This document shows positions 17,678-27,674 of a stretch of 64,000 bases of DNA, piece after piece. Position 1 is the stretch's first letter; each line of letters starts with the position of its first letter. The position numbers and the translations under genes were made by a program. Origin of the DNA: Mesorhizobium_K sp040049215. GTDB lineage: Bacteria > Pseudomonadota > Alphaproteobacteria > Rhizobiales > Rhizobiaceae. The DNA is taken from contig NZ_JBDZDN010000001.1 of assembly GCF_040049215.1 (NCBI RefSeq), positions 744,001 to 808,000 of the forward strand, given 5' to 3'. The notes beneath the pieces were generated by a model, which was not told the origin of the DNA, searched no databases, and saw only the letters and a program-made list of their open reading frames with translations.

Positions 17678-18508
17678 ATGGCCCCGAAAAGCCGCGCCTA
17701 CTGGATCGCCTGCTACGCCATCCTGGCCGTCTATGGCGTCTTCACCCTGCTACCGATCGCCTATCTGATCGTCTCATCCTTCAAGACGCAGCAGCAGATC
17801 TACGACGGGGTCGCCTCGACCTTCTGGTTCACGCCGACGCTCGATTCCTACCGCTTCATCTTCGAAACGAAGCCGATCCTGCAGATGCTCACCAACACGG
17901 CGATCGTGTCGGTGGGCAGCACGCTGTTCTCGCTGGTGTTCGGGACCATCGCGGCCTACGGCCTTGCCCGCTACAAGTTTCGCGGACGCGACGATCTCGC
18001 CTTCTACATCCTGTCGATCCGGATGTTCCCGCCCATCGTGGCGGCGCTGCCGATCTTCATGATCTTCAACAGCCTGGACCTGCTCGACAGCAAGATCGGC
18101 CTGATCATCGCCTATACCTCGTTCAACCTGCCCTTCGTCGTCTGGATGATGACCGGCTTCATCAAGTCGGTTCCGGTCCAGCTCGAGGAGGCGGCGATGG
18201 TCGACGGGCAGTCGCAGCTTGGCGCGATCCGCGACATCCTCATCCCGGTGCTGCGGCCGAGCATCCTCGCGGTGGGCATATTCTGCATCATCTTCTCGTG
18301 GAACGAGTTCCTCTTCGCGCTGATCCTGACCAAGTCGCAGGCCAAGACGCTGCCGGTGGCGATTCCTGAATTCATCACCTGGACGGAAGTCGGCTGGAAC
18401 TACGTGGCGGCGGCCGGAATGGTCCTTGTCGCGCCGGTCCTGGTCTTCTCGTTCCTCGCGCAACGATACATGGTCCGCGGCATGTCCATGGGCGCCATCA
18501 AGGATTAG
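17678..18508 (+). CDS. Carbohydrate ABC transporter permease (MalG/UgpE type)
   Basis: A 276-residue inner-membrane protein, second half of the channel. It starts with a helix around IACYAILAVYGVFTLLPIAY, followed by VSSFKTQQQIYDG, typical of MalG-type proteins. The EAA loop is EEAAMVDGQSQLGAIRDILI. The start at 17678, just after the first permease stop, is favoured by CTGAGG and by homologue length; the open frame extends much further upstream but that part is antisense-like filler in frame with no membrane pattern. Confidence 0.9.
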   Translation: MAPKSRAYWIACYAILAVYGVFTLLPIAYLIVSSFKTQQQIYDGVASTFWFTPTLDSYRFIFETKPILQMLTNTAIVSVGSTLFSLVFGTIAAYGLARYKFRGRDDLAFYILSIRMFPPIVAALPIFMIFNSLDLLDSKIGLIIAYTSFNLPFVVWMMTGFIKSVPVQLEEAAMVDGQSQLGAIRDILIPVLRPSILAVGIFCIIFSWNEFLFALILTKSQAKTLPVAIPEFITWTEVGWNYVAAAGMVLVAPVLVFSFLAQRYMVRGMSMGAIKD

Positions 18509-18519
18509 GGAGCCGTCGC

Positions 18520-19581
<1,062 letters not shown>

Positions 19582-19725
19582 CCCGGGCGCTCCTGTGGCG
19601 GCGGTCCTAAGCCCTTGGACCGCGGCGGTTACCCTTCGGCCGCCGCAGCCTTGCGCTTCACGATTTGGTCAGCGCGCGCAGCCGGGCCTGCTGGTCGGAA
19701 TCGCGCTGCTTTGGCTTTTGCCATC

Positions 19726-20661
19726 TCAGGCCGCTGCGCGCTTCAGGGCCTGCGCCATGCAGTGAATGCCGCCGCCGGTCTTGGAGATCTCGCTCATGTC
19801 GACGGCGGCGACCTCGAAGCCGCGCGCCTTCAACTGGCCGATCAGCGCCTTCGATACCGTTGGCGCAATCACGCGATCCTTGCCGAGCGACATGAAGTTG
19901 CAGCCGAGCGCCATCGTGTCCTGGAACGGCACGTCGATGATCTCGTGTCCCTTGCCCTTCAGCCAGTCGACGATCGCCGGCTCGGTGCAAGCGAGGCAGA
20001 CGGCGGTCAGCTTCTCGGCGATCGGCACGACCATCAGGTCGATATGCACGTAATATTCGTCGATGAAGGCAAGCCGGGTCTCCCAGCCCTCCTTCTCGAA
20101 CCACGCCTGCACCTGGCGGGCGCCCTCCTCCTGCGTCCGGGCGCCGCCACAGCCGATCAGGACAACGCCTTCCTCGATCACGTTGAAATCGCCACCCTCG
20201 AAGGTGCCGGATGTCACCATGTCGTAGATCGGGATACCGAGCTTCTCGTAGGTGCGGATGGCGGCGTAGTTCTCACCGCGCCGCCACCAGTTGGCCATCG
20301 CGGTGATGATCGCGCCGTAGGGGGTCATCACACTGGAGTCGCGGGCATAGACCTGCATCGGCAGTTCCGGCGTCGGGTCGTGCCAATGGATCTTGACGCC
20401 GAAATTCTCGTAGGCGGCCACCAGGTCCTTGTGCTGCGCCTGGGCGGTCTGGATGTTGCAGGGCGCCTCGCGCAGATGCTTCCTCGACAGCGAACTGGTC
20501 GCGAGATGGCGCAGGAAGGCCGGCGAGCCGAGCAGCACGTCGGTCAGGGGATCTGTCTCGTTGCGAAAACCCCAGCCGGCGAGAGGCGCGGTCCCTCCGG
20601 CCGGGTTGCGGCGTTGAAGGGAGAAATGTTCCGCTGCCGTGATGCTTTCATGCCGTGTCAT
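19726..20661 (-). CDS. Arginine-deiminase-fold hydrolase (dimethylarginine dimethylaminohydrolase/amidinotransferase-like)
   Basis: A 311-residue guanidino-group-modifying enzyme. The pentein-fold active site is complete: ARDSSVMTP, the substrate-binding EGGDFNV, the catalytic histidine in YYVHIDLMVV, and the catalytic cysteine in TGGGIHCMAQ near the C terminus. Such enzymes hydrolyse or transfer the guanidinium carbon of arginine derivatives. The start at 20661 has GAGGAG upstream; longer frames overlap the preceding gene. It lies 16 bases after the M20 amidase gene in the same direction, so both are one operon, divergent from a LysR regulator and near a polyamine-type importer. The substrate is probably an N-modified arginine or other guanidino compound (inferred). 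Confidence 0.84.
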   Translation of the reverse strand: MTRHESITAAEHFSLQRRNPAGGTAPLAGWGFRNETDPLTDVLLGSPAFLRHLATSSLSRKHLREAPCNIQTAQAQHKDLVAAYENFGVKIHWHDPTPELPMQVYARDSSVMTPYGAIITAMANWWRRGENYAAIRTYEKLGIPIYDMVTSGTFEGGDFNVIEEGVVLIGCGGARTQEEGARQVQAWFEKEGWETRLAFIDEYYVHIDLMVVPIAEKLTAVCLACTEPAIVDWLKGKGHEIIDVPFQDTMALGCNFMSLGKDRVIAPTVSKALIGQLKARGFEVAAVDMSEISKTGGGIHCMAQALKRAAA

Positions 20662-20677
20662 AATGAGTCTCCTCGTT

Positions 20678-22258
20678 TCATGTGTTCGATACGGTCGGAA
20701 TCCACCAGTCGCGGCCGCGCGGCGTAGTGACATATTCCGGCCAGCGGAAATGGATGGGCGGTTCGTAGTCGCAGAGCGGCGCGGTCCAGCGCGAGCCGCC
20801 TATGCCGCCGCCGGTGCGCTCGACGAATTCGTTGCGGGAAGCCTTGCGGGCGGACGGATCCTCGAAAAGGCGCAGCGCCGATAGCGCCACCGCCTTTGCC
20901 GCGCAGACCACCATGGGGTCGATGGTCTCGGCAATGCCGCCGAGCGCATTCATCACCCAGGAAGGATAAGAAAAGCCGGAGGGAGCCTTCAGGGCGGGAC
21001 GGGCGACGTAGAGGCGCGCGGTGGGCGCATGCCAGGACATGTCGGTGTAGTCGTCGGATGTCGAGTTGACCTGGGAGGGCGGCAGGTCGCGGCGCAGGAT
21101 CGTCTCGGCCTCCTGCGGCGCAATCAGACGCTCGCATTCGTCGAGGATTGGGGCTGCCATGGGATCGACGCCGGCGTTCTTCTGGATCTCGCGTGCGACA
21201 ACCCTTGCTGCCTCGTCCCAGCGCGGCGGCCCGACTGCCTGGAGCGCTTCGTAGGCGACCTGCGCCATGGCGTGGTTGGCAAGGCCCGGCCTCGACTTGG
21301 AGACCCAATGGCGCTCGAAGCGGCATCCCGCCATGCGCGCGGCGGCGTCGGCATTGGCGTCGAGAACGGCGCTCGCCCGCTCGGCCATCGCCACGGTCGG
21401 CGTGCGGATCATGTACTGGATCTCGGCCAGCCCCGCCGGCAGATTGTCGGCGGTCGCCTGCCCCGCGGTCAGTATCGCCTCGCTGATCGACCAGCCACCC
21501 TGATGCGGCAGCATCGAATCGCGAAGCGCCTTAGATGCCATGTACATCATCATCAGCGCGTCGTTGGCGCCCGGCGCACGCACCGCCGAATGCGACTGCG
21601 GGATCGGCGCGCCATCATCCGCGGAGCGTGCCCATCGTTCGGGCTCGTCGCAGACGAAACGATAGATCATCGCGTAGGCAGCGCCGCAATGCGTGTCCCA
21701 GCGCGCGGTGTTGCAGAGCGGCAGCATGTAGAAAGGATGGAAGGAGATCATACCGTCCAGGCCGTCATAGTATCCCTTCGCAGCGTGGATCGGCTTCGAC
21801 CCCCGCACCTTCTCGGCCGGCTCGCCGGTAAAGCGAAGCGTGCCCGAGAGGCCGTGACGCTGCATGGCAGCCTTGGTCGCCAGCAGCGCGCCGAGACTGG
21901 AAATGCCCAGCCCCGAATGCGGGTCGGTGTGACCGCCGGCATGGACGCTGAGCCCGGGTCGCGGGCGTTGTTCCGTCGCAGCATCCTGGCAGTTTCCCGG
22001 TACAGCGTCGTATTCCGCGTACATTCCGATCGTCGGCCCGGGACCGTTCGACCAATGCGCGCAGAAGGCGGTGGGCATTCCGCCTGACCCTTCCTCGACC
22101 GAGAAACCCTCGCGTTTCAGGAGATCGACATACCACGCCGCCGACTGGTACTCGCGCCATGCGGTTTCGCCGAAATCGAAGATGGTCCTGGTCCAGGCGG
22201 ACAGGAGGCGCCGGGTCTCGTCGACAAAAGTGAGCGCGGTCGCCTGTGCAGGCGTCAT
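20678..22258 (-). CDS. M20-family amidohydrolase (AbgB/aminoacyl-hydrolase-like)
   Basis: A 526-residue metallo-amidase of the M20 peptidase group with dimerisation domain. MYAEYDAVPGNCQDAA early on and GGHTDPHSGLGISSLGALLA give the zinc-site region; the lid domain spans roughly residues 200-330, and STSDDYTDMSWHAPTARLYV supplies a late metal ligand. The arrangement resembles AbgB-type p-aminobenzoyl-glutamate hydrolases and related amidases. The start at 22258 follows CGGAGGAAAA. It would release an amino acid or amine from an acylated or peptide-like compound, whose guanidino group the next enzyme could then act on. Confidence 0.82.
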   Translation of the reverse strand: MTPAQATALTFVDETRRLLSAWTRTIFDFGETAWREYQSAAWYVDLLKREGFSVEEGSGGMPTAFCAHWSNGPGPTIGMYAEYDAVPGNCQDAATEQRPRPGLSVHAGGHTDPHSGLGISSLGALLATKAAMQRHGLSGTLRFTGEPAEKVRGSKPIHAAKGYYDGLDGMISFHPFYMLPLCNTARWDTHCGAAYAMIYRFVCDEPERWARSADDGAPIPQSHSAVRAPGANDALMMMYMASKALRDSMLPHQGGWSISEAILTAGQATADNLPAGLAEIQYMIRTPTVAMAERASAVLDANADAAARMAGCRFERHWVSKSRPGLANHAMAQVAYEALQAVGPPRWDEAARVVAREIQKNAGVDPMAAPILDECERLIAPQEAETILRRDLPPSQVNSTSDDYTDMSWHAPTARLYVARPALKAPSGFSYPSWVMNALGGIAETIDPMVVCAAKAVALSALRLFEDPSARKASRNEFVERTGGGIGGSRWTAPLCDYEPPIHFRWPEYVTTPRGRDWWIPTVSNT

Positions 22259-22309
22259 TGCGATTTTCCTCCGTCGGCGAAGGAAAGCAGTGAACTGCCG
22301 GATCAAAAA

Positions 22310-23257
22310 GTGATATGTTTTCCGCTCTTGCGCAAATTCCATTCACCTCAGGGGACACCACTGCGGGTACCGTCGACACAGGCCTTGCGCGCGCTGGACA
22401 GTTTCGCCCGCCACGGCAGCGTTTGGCGCGCGGCTGACGAACTCAACCTGACGCGCAGCGCCGTCAGCCACCAGTTGCGGCTCCTCGAGCGCGAGCTCGG
22501 CTTCGTGCTTCTGCAGCGGGTCGGCAAGGGCGTGGCGCTGACGCCCCAGGGCCGCCGCTACGCGCTCGACGTTCGCAAGGCGCTGACGGTCATCGGCGAG
22601 GCCGGCCAGCGCCACGACAGCTCTGTCATCGGCGGCTCGCTTCACGTCAGCAGCACGCCGGGTTTCGCCTCGCTCTGGCTCTGCACGCACATCGCGAGCT
22701 TCCAGGAAATGTATCCGGACGTGGCGCTGAACATCGTGACGCCGCGACGGCTCGATGACGTCAGCAACACCGAGGCCGACGTCTTCATTTCCTTCGGCAT
22801 CGGGAACTGGCCGAATCATGCGGTCGATCTGCTCTGCGAGATCGAGTTCACCCCTCTTTGCAGCCCGAGCCTTCTCAACAGGCTCGGCGGCCTGACCAAG
22901 CCGCAGGACCTGTTGCGCGCCAACCTGCTCCATCTTGTCGATTTCGAGGACTGGTCGCGCTGGTTCGCCGCGACAGGCGTGGAGAATCCCGACCCGGAAT
23001 GCGGCATCGTCTTCTCCGACATGAACCTCGTCTTCTCCTCCGCGATCGCCGGCCAAGGCGTCGCGATGGGCGACGAACTGACCAGCCGCAAGGCGCTTGA
23101 CGAAGGCCGGCTGGTGCGCCCCTTCGACATCGCGATCAAGTCGCCGCGCTCCTATTTCCTGGTCACCGAGCGAACGAAGGCCGATCACCCCATCACCAAG
23201 GCGTTCAGCGGATGGCTCAAGTCCCGGCTGGCCGAGGCGGCGCCCGGCCGCACCTAG
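22310..23257 (+). CDS. LysR-family transcriptional regulator (GcvA-like)
   Basis: A 315-residue regulator. The winged helix is around residues 20-80: ALRALDSFARHGSVWRAADE then LNLTRSAVSHQLRLLERELG. The effector domain has the GcvA-like look (LYLDDVSN-type segment TPRRLDDVSNTEADVFISFG). It is divergent from the M20 amidase/arginine-deiminase-fold operon (52 bases apart) and upstream of the importer operon at 23372, so it probably controls both. The exact start is uncertain; the ATG at 22310 lies within the shared promoter region, and no strong ribosome site is seen. Confidence 0.87.
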   Translation: MICFPLLRKFHSPQGTPLRVPSTQALRALDSFARHGSVWRAADELNLTRSAVSHQLRLLERELGFVLLQRVGKGVALTPQGRRYALDVRKALTVIGEAGQRHDSSVIGGSLHVSSTPGFASLWLCTHIASFQEMYPDVALNIVTPRRLDDVSNTEADVFISFGIGNWPNHAVDLLCEIEFTPLCSPSLLNRLGGLTKPQDLLRANLLHLVDFEDWSRWFAATGVENPDPECGIVFSDMNLVFSSAIAGQGVAMGDELTSRKALDEGRLVRPFDIAIKSPRSYFLVTERTKADHPITKAFSGWLKSRLAEAAPGRT

Positions 23258-23371
23258 CTCTGCCCGAGGTCGGTAATAGTGAATAGAATTTGCCTGTAAG
23301 GCGAAAACTATTCGATTGCGGCGCGCCCAAACCCTGCCTACGATTTTGACAGGACAGTCAGGGATGGCGGT

Positions 23372-24460
23372 ATGCATCAGCCTGGACGGGCCGCGCAAAT
23401 CGAGGCGATCGGGATCGGCAAGAGCTTCGGCCAGTTCCGTGCGCTGAACGACCTGACGCTGGACATCGGTCGCGGCGAGTTCCTGGCGCTGCTCGGGCCG
23501 TCCGGTTCCGGCAAGACGACCTTCCTCATGATCCTCGCCGGCTTCCTCGCTCCCACCGAGGGCAGGCTCTTCAGCGACGGCGCCGACATCACGGAAATGC
23601 CGGCTGAACTGCGCGCGGCCGGCATGGTGTTCCAGGGCTACGCGCTCTTTCCCCACATGAGCGTGGAAGCCAACATCGCCTTCCCGCTCAAGGTGCGCAA
23701 ACGCCCGGCCGCCGACATCAAGGCGCGGGTCGCCGAGATGATCGAGCGCGTCGGCCTGAAAGGCCACGAGCGTAAGCTCCCCTCGCAGCTGTCAGGTGGC
23801 CAGCAACAGCGCGTGGCGCTGGCCCGCGCGCTGGTCTTCGATCCCGGCGTGCTGCTTCTCGACGAGCCGTTCTCCGCCCTCGACAAGGGCCTGCGCGGCC
23901 AGATGCAGGCTGAGATGAAGCGCCTTCACGAGGAGACGGGAACGACCTTCGTCTTCGTGACGCACGACCAGACCGAGGCGCTGGCGCTGGCCTCGCGGAT
24001 TGCCATCTTCAATCATGGCGAACTGCTTCAGGTCGGAACGCCGCAGGAAGTATACGACCGACCGGCAAATCGCTTCGTGGCCGAGTTCCTGGGCGAGATC
24101 AACATGTTGCCGCTGAAGGACGTCCGGCAGGAGAACGGAGCTGCGACGGGCCTCTGCGAGGAAAGCGCCGTGACGGTGCGCGGCGCCACTGGAGTCACCG
24201 GCGATGCCTTGCTGGCGATCCGCCCGGAATACATGTCGATAGGCGCGCAAGCCTCGCCCGGACAGAACGCGATAGCCGCGCGCGCCACGTCGTCAACCTA
24301 TCTCGGCTCGGCCACCAGGCTGGATCTGCTGACGAAGCAGGGCACCCGGCTTTCGGTTTCCGTGCCCAACGAAATCGCCGCGACCGCATTGGGCGGCGAC
24401 GGTTCGGTCTGGCTCACCTGGCCGGCGGAAAGGGGCATCCTCCTCGCGAACGGCGCGTAG
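23372..24460 (+). CDS. ABC transporter ATP-binding protein (PotA type)
   Basis: A 362-residue ATPase for a spermidine/putrescine-type importer. Walker A is GPSGSGKTTF, Q-loop MVFQGYALFPHM, signature LSGGQQQRV, Walker B VLLLDEPFSALD, and the switch histidine is in FVTHDQTEAL. The TOBE domain follows residue 240. It leads a four-gene operon (ATPase, binding protein, two permeases) downstream of the LysR regulator. Confidence 0.9.
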   Translation: MHQPGRAAQIEAIGIGKSFGQFRALNDLTLDIGRGEFLALLGPSGSGKTTFLMILAGFLAPTEGRLFSDGADITEMPAELRAAGMVFQGYALFPHMSVEANIAFPLKVRKRPAADIKARVAEMIERVGLKGHERKLPSQLSGGQQQRVALARALVFDPGVLLLDEPFSALDKGLRGQMQAEMKRLHEETGTTFVFVTHDQTEALALASRIAIFNHGELLQVGTPQEVYDRPANRFVAEFLGEINMLPLKDVRQENGAATGLCEESAVTVRGATGVTGDALLAIRPEYMSIGAQASPGQNAIAARATSSTYLGSATRLDLLTKQGTRLSVSVPNEIAATALGGDGSVWLTWPAERGILLANGA

Positions 24461-24504
24461 CGAATGTCCTTCACGATCAACAGCAAACAAAATGGGGAAC
24501 GAAC

Positions 24505-25620
24505 ATGACGAACGAGACAAAGAAGCAGGCAGTGGAATCGTTGGTCGGCCGCGCCGCGCGAGGCGAGATCTCGCGGCGGCAGTTCACGCAGCTGTCGGCG
24601 CTAGTGCTGGCCGGCGGTCCGATGCTGCTGCGCCCGACCGGCGCCTTCGCGCAGGCCAAGGAACTGGTGCTGGTCAACTGGGGCGGCGACGCCATCACGG
24701 CCTATGACGCTGCCTACGGTCAGCCCTTCACCAAGGACACCGGCATTGTCGTCAAGATGGATGGGTCGGGACCGACCGAGGGCGCCATCGAGGCTCAGTT
24801 CAAGAGCGGCAGCCCGTCCTGGGACCTGGTTGATGTCGATCCGTTCTCGGCGATCACGCTCGGCGCAAAGGGCATGCTCGAGCCGATCGACTACGCGGTC
24901 GTCGACAAGAACAAGATGCGGCCGGGCTTCGGCTGGGACTACGCCGCCTCGACCTATTTCTTCTCCTATGTGATCGCCTACGATTCCGAGAAATTCGGCG
25001 ACACGGCGCCGACCGGAATGGCCGACTTCTTCGACGTTGCGAAGTTCCCCGGCAAGCGTTCGCTCTACAAGTGGGGCGTCTCGAGCTGGGAAGCGGCGCT
25101 GCTTGCCGACGGCGTCGCGCCGGCGGAACTCTATCCGCTCGACCTCAAGCGCGCGCACGACAAGATCGCCGCCTTCAAGGAGAACGTCGTCGCCTATTGG
25201 GGCGGCGGCGCGGAGAGCCAGAGCGTGCTGCTCGACGGCGAGGCCTCGATGGCGATCGTCTGGTCGACGCGTGCTTCGCTGATCGAGCAGGACTCCGGCG
25301 GCAAGATCAAATTCATCTGGGACCAGGGCCTGATCTCGCCGGGCGCGCTGGCCGTTCTGAAGGGCAATCCCGGCGGCAAGGACGCGGCGATGAAATTCAT
25401 CGCCAGCGCCCAGGACCCCGCGAAGCAGTTGGTGATGTTCGACAAGCTCGGCCAGGGACCGGCCAACCCTGCCGCCGATGCGCTGATTCCCGAGGACAAG
25501 AAGCGCATCAACCCGGTCGATCCAGCCAACATGTCCAAGCAGATTGCGCTCGACATGGAGTGGTACGCCGCAAACTACGGCGCCGCGCTCGACGAATACA
25601 CCAAGATCATCTCCGCCTGA
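24505..25620 (+). CDS. ABC transporter substrate-binding protein (PotD/polyamine type)
   Basis: A 371-residue periplasmic binding protein. A Tat-like leader, ISRRQFTQLSALVLAGGP, ends near AFAQA at about residue 50. The mature part begins with KELVLVNWGGDAITAYD, a common start for polyamine/opine binding proteins, and contains SVLLDGEASMAIVWSTRA. It delivers the ligand to the permeases encoded next. Given the linked arginine-deiminase-fold enzyme and M20 amidase, a cationic or guanidino-bearing ligand is likely, though unproven. Confidence 0.87.
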   Translation: MTNETKKQAVESLVGRAARGEISRRQFTQLSALVLAGGPMLLRPTGAFAQAKELVLVNWGGDAITAYDAAYGQPFTKDTGIVVKMDGSGPTEGAIEAQFKSGSPSWDLVDVDPFSAITLGAKGMLEPIDYAVVDKNKMRPGFGWDYAASTYFFSYVIAYDSEKFGDTAPTGMADFFDVAKFPGKRSLYKWGVSSWEAALLADGVAPAELYPLDLKRAHDKIAAFKENVVAYWGGGAESQSVLLDGEASMAIVWSTRASLIEQDSGGKIKFIWDQGLISPGALAVLKGNPGGKDAAMKFIASAQDPAKQLVMFDKLGQGPANPAADALIPEDKKRINPVDPANMSKQIALDMEWYAANYGAALDEYTKIISA

Positions 25621-25633
25621 CCTGCGGCGGACG

Positions 25634-26464
25634 ATGCGGCACCTCTCGAACAAGGGGGGCGCGGCGCTGCTCACGGCGCCGCTCCTCGTCTTTCTGGCAA
25701 TCGCCTACCTCTGGCCGTTCCTGGGTGTAGTCTCCTGGAGTTTCACGTTGCCCGAGCCCGGTCTCGGGCAGTATGGCGCGCTGCTGACCGATCCGCTGGT
25801 GCAGTCGGTGTTCGTACGCACGCTCCGCATCTGCATCGTCGTCACCATCGCCTCGGTGGTCGCGGCCTATGCGATCACGGTGGTTTGGGTGCGCGGCACG
25901 CCGACCCAGCGCATGATCGCGGAGTTCTGCATCCTGATCCCGTTCTGGATCTCGGTGCTGACGCGCGCCTTCGGCTGGGTAGCGCTTCTGTCCAACCGCG
26001 GCCTCATCAATACCTGGCTGCAATCGATCGGCTTCATCTCGGAGCCGCTCGCGCTGGTGCGCAACGAACTCGGCGTCATCATCGGCATGACGCATTTCCT
26101 CACGCCATTCGCGGTATTCCCCTTGGCCTCGGCGATGCGCAACCTCGACGACCGCGTGCTGCTTGCCGCGCGCGGCCTCGGCGCAAGCCGGACTCGGACG
26201 TTCTGGACGATCTTCGTGCCGATGACCGCATCGGGCGTCATCGGCGCGGCGCTGATCGTCTTCGTCTTCGCGCTTGGGTTCTTCGTGACGCCGGCCATAC
26301 TCGGCGGGGGCCGCAGCGTGTTGGTGGCGGAACTCGTCTACCTGCGCATCTTCCAGAGCCCCGACTGGGGTCTGGGGGCGGCGATCAGCGTCGTGCTCGT
26401 TCTCTTCGTCGGTCTGCTCATGGCGCTGCTCTTCCGCTATGTGCGGCCAAAGCAGATGGTTTAG
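25634..26464 (+). CDS. ABC transporter permease (PotB type)
   Basis: A 276-residue membrane protein with a first helix in ALLTAPLLVFLAIAYLWPFL. The EAA-like loop reads LAARGLGASRTRTFWTIFVP. Start at 25634 follows GGCGGACG, 13 bases after the binding-protein stop. It is one half of the importer channel. Confidence 0.88.
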   Translation: MRHLSNKGGAALLTAPLLVFLAIAYLWPFLGVVSWSFTLPEPGLGQYGALLTDPLVQSVFVRTLRICIVVTIASVVAAYAITVVWVRGTPTQRMIAEFCILIPFWISVLTRAFGWVALLSNRGLINTWLQSIGFISEPLALVRNELGVIIGMTHFLTPFAVFPLASAMRNLDDRVLLAARGLGASRTRTFWTIFVPMTASGVIGAALIVFVFALGFFVTPAILGGGRSVLVAELVYLRIFQSPDWGLGAAISVVLVLFVGLLMALLFRYVRPKQMV

Positions 26465-26475
26465 GAAGCGCCGCG

Positions 26476-27285
26476 ATGCCGACCTATCGCCCCGGTCCCG
26501 TTTCGCTGATCGCCGCCACGCTGGTGGCGCTGTTCCTGTTGATGCCGTTGCTCGCCGTCGTGCCGGTCTCTTTCACGCCGTCGCGCATGCTGGCGATGCC
26601 GTCGGGCGAGCTTTCGCTCAGGCACTACCGGACGTTGGTCGAAGACCCGCGCTGGATCGACAGCATCCTGTTATCGATCCGCATCGGCATCGCAAGCAGC
26701 GTCTTCTCGACGCTTCTGGCGCTCTGCTTCAGCCTCGGCGTGTGGATGTTCCAGCCGCGCTTCACGGCGCTGCTCGTCGGCTTCGTGCTCCTGCCCATGG
26801 TGGTGCCGCCGGTCGTGTCGGCGATCACGATCTATTTCCTGCTGACCTCGCTGACGGGCCTGATTCCGGGCTTCGGCTACGATACCTGGCTCGGCGTCGC
26901 CATGGCGCATTCGATCATGACCGTGCCCTTCGCCACCGTCCTCATCCTGGTAGCGCTCTCCCAGGTCGACCGGCGCATCGACCTCGCCGCGCGGGGCCTT
27001 GGCGCCAGCACATGGGAACGCGCGACGCAGATCATCATCCCCAACATCAAGTTCGGCATCGCCGCCGCGGCGCTGTTGTCCTTCGTGCTGTCCTGGGAAG
27101 AGATCGGCGTGACGCTGTTCATTACGAGCGTCAATGCCATCACGCTGCCCCGCCTGATGTGGATGGGACTGCGCGACAACATCGATCCGGCGATCGCCGC
27201 GATCTCAGTCATCCTGATCCTGGTGACGGTCACGGTGCTCGTCCTGCGCCGCGTGAGGCTCCGCCGCGAGGAGCCGGCCGGCTAG
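26476..27285 (+). CDS. ABC transporter permease (PotC type)
   Basis: A 269-residue membrane protein, the second half of the channel. It has a first helix in LIAATLVALFLLMPLLAVV, the segment VPVSFTPSRMLAMPSGELS typical of PotC-type proteins, and the EAA loop LAARGLGASTWERATQIIIP. Start at 26476 follows GGAAGC. It is the last gene of the operon. Confidence 0.88.
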   Translation: MPTYRPGPVSLIAATLVALFLLMPLLAVVPVSFTPSRMLAMPSGELSLRHYRTLVEDPRWIDSILLSIRIGIASSVFSTLLALCFSLGVWMFQPRFTALLVGFVLLPMVVPPVVSAITIYFLLTSLTGLIPGFGYDTWLGVAMAHSIMTVPFATVLILVALSQVDRRIDLAARGLGASTWERATQIIIPNIKFGIAAAALLSFVLSWEEIGVTLFITSVNAITLPRLMWMGLRDNIDPAIAAISVILILVTVTVLVLRRVRLRREEPAG

Positions 27286-27674
27286 TCCTTGCCGAACCTC
27301 GCCCGCGCCATCAGGAAGCGAAGCGTGGGCCACAGCCAGAATGAGATCAGGCCGATGACGATCGACCGCGTGTAGGACGACGCGTTGATCGAAGGTGCTG
27401 GTTCACTCCTTCGGGCAGCAGGAGGATTCGGCGATGTTGGTTGTCGGGGGCAACCGACCGTCGTTTCCGCAGGCGCCAAAGGGGAGCCTATACGGAGGTT
27501 TACGCGGAGCGCTACGACAGGATGGGTGTCGAGACGACCGTATGATTGGCGTCGCCGGTCCTGGGAATATCCTTCTCCATGTCATCGGGCGGAACATCCG
27601 CTGATCCAGCGCCGCCGACCAATTCATCGGCGGCCAGTTGTTGGAAGCCCGCCTGAAGCAAAAGGATTTCCGAC
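27282..27674. other. Degenerate intergenic stretch with possible gene remnants
   Basis: No intact gene is recognised between the importer and the AraC regulator. On the minus strand, a frame ending at 27282 reads SIVIGLISFWLWPTLRFLMA followed by a basic tail, like the last membrane helix of a larger protein, but it has no credible start. On the plus strand around 27480-27545 a frame reads GAYTEVYAERYDRMGVETTV before a stop, again like a C-terminal scrap. Neither could be assigned to a family. Confidence 0.35.

Noticed and set aside
19620..19725. Tiny basic frame (about 31 codons) downstream of the arginine-deiminase-fold gene
   Set aside because: No ribosome site and low-complexity Ala/Lys/Arg content; probably chance.
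22343..23767. Open frame of about 470 codons on the minus strand across the LysR and PotA genes
   Set aside because: Spans two real genes and the gap between them, and shows no recognisable domain.
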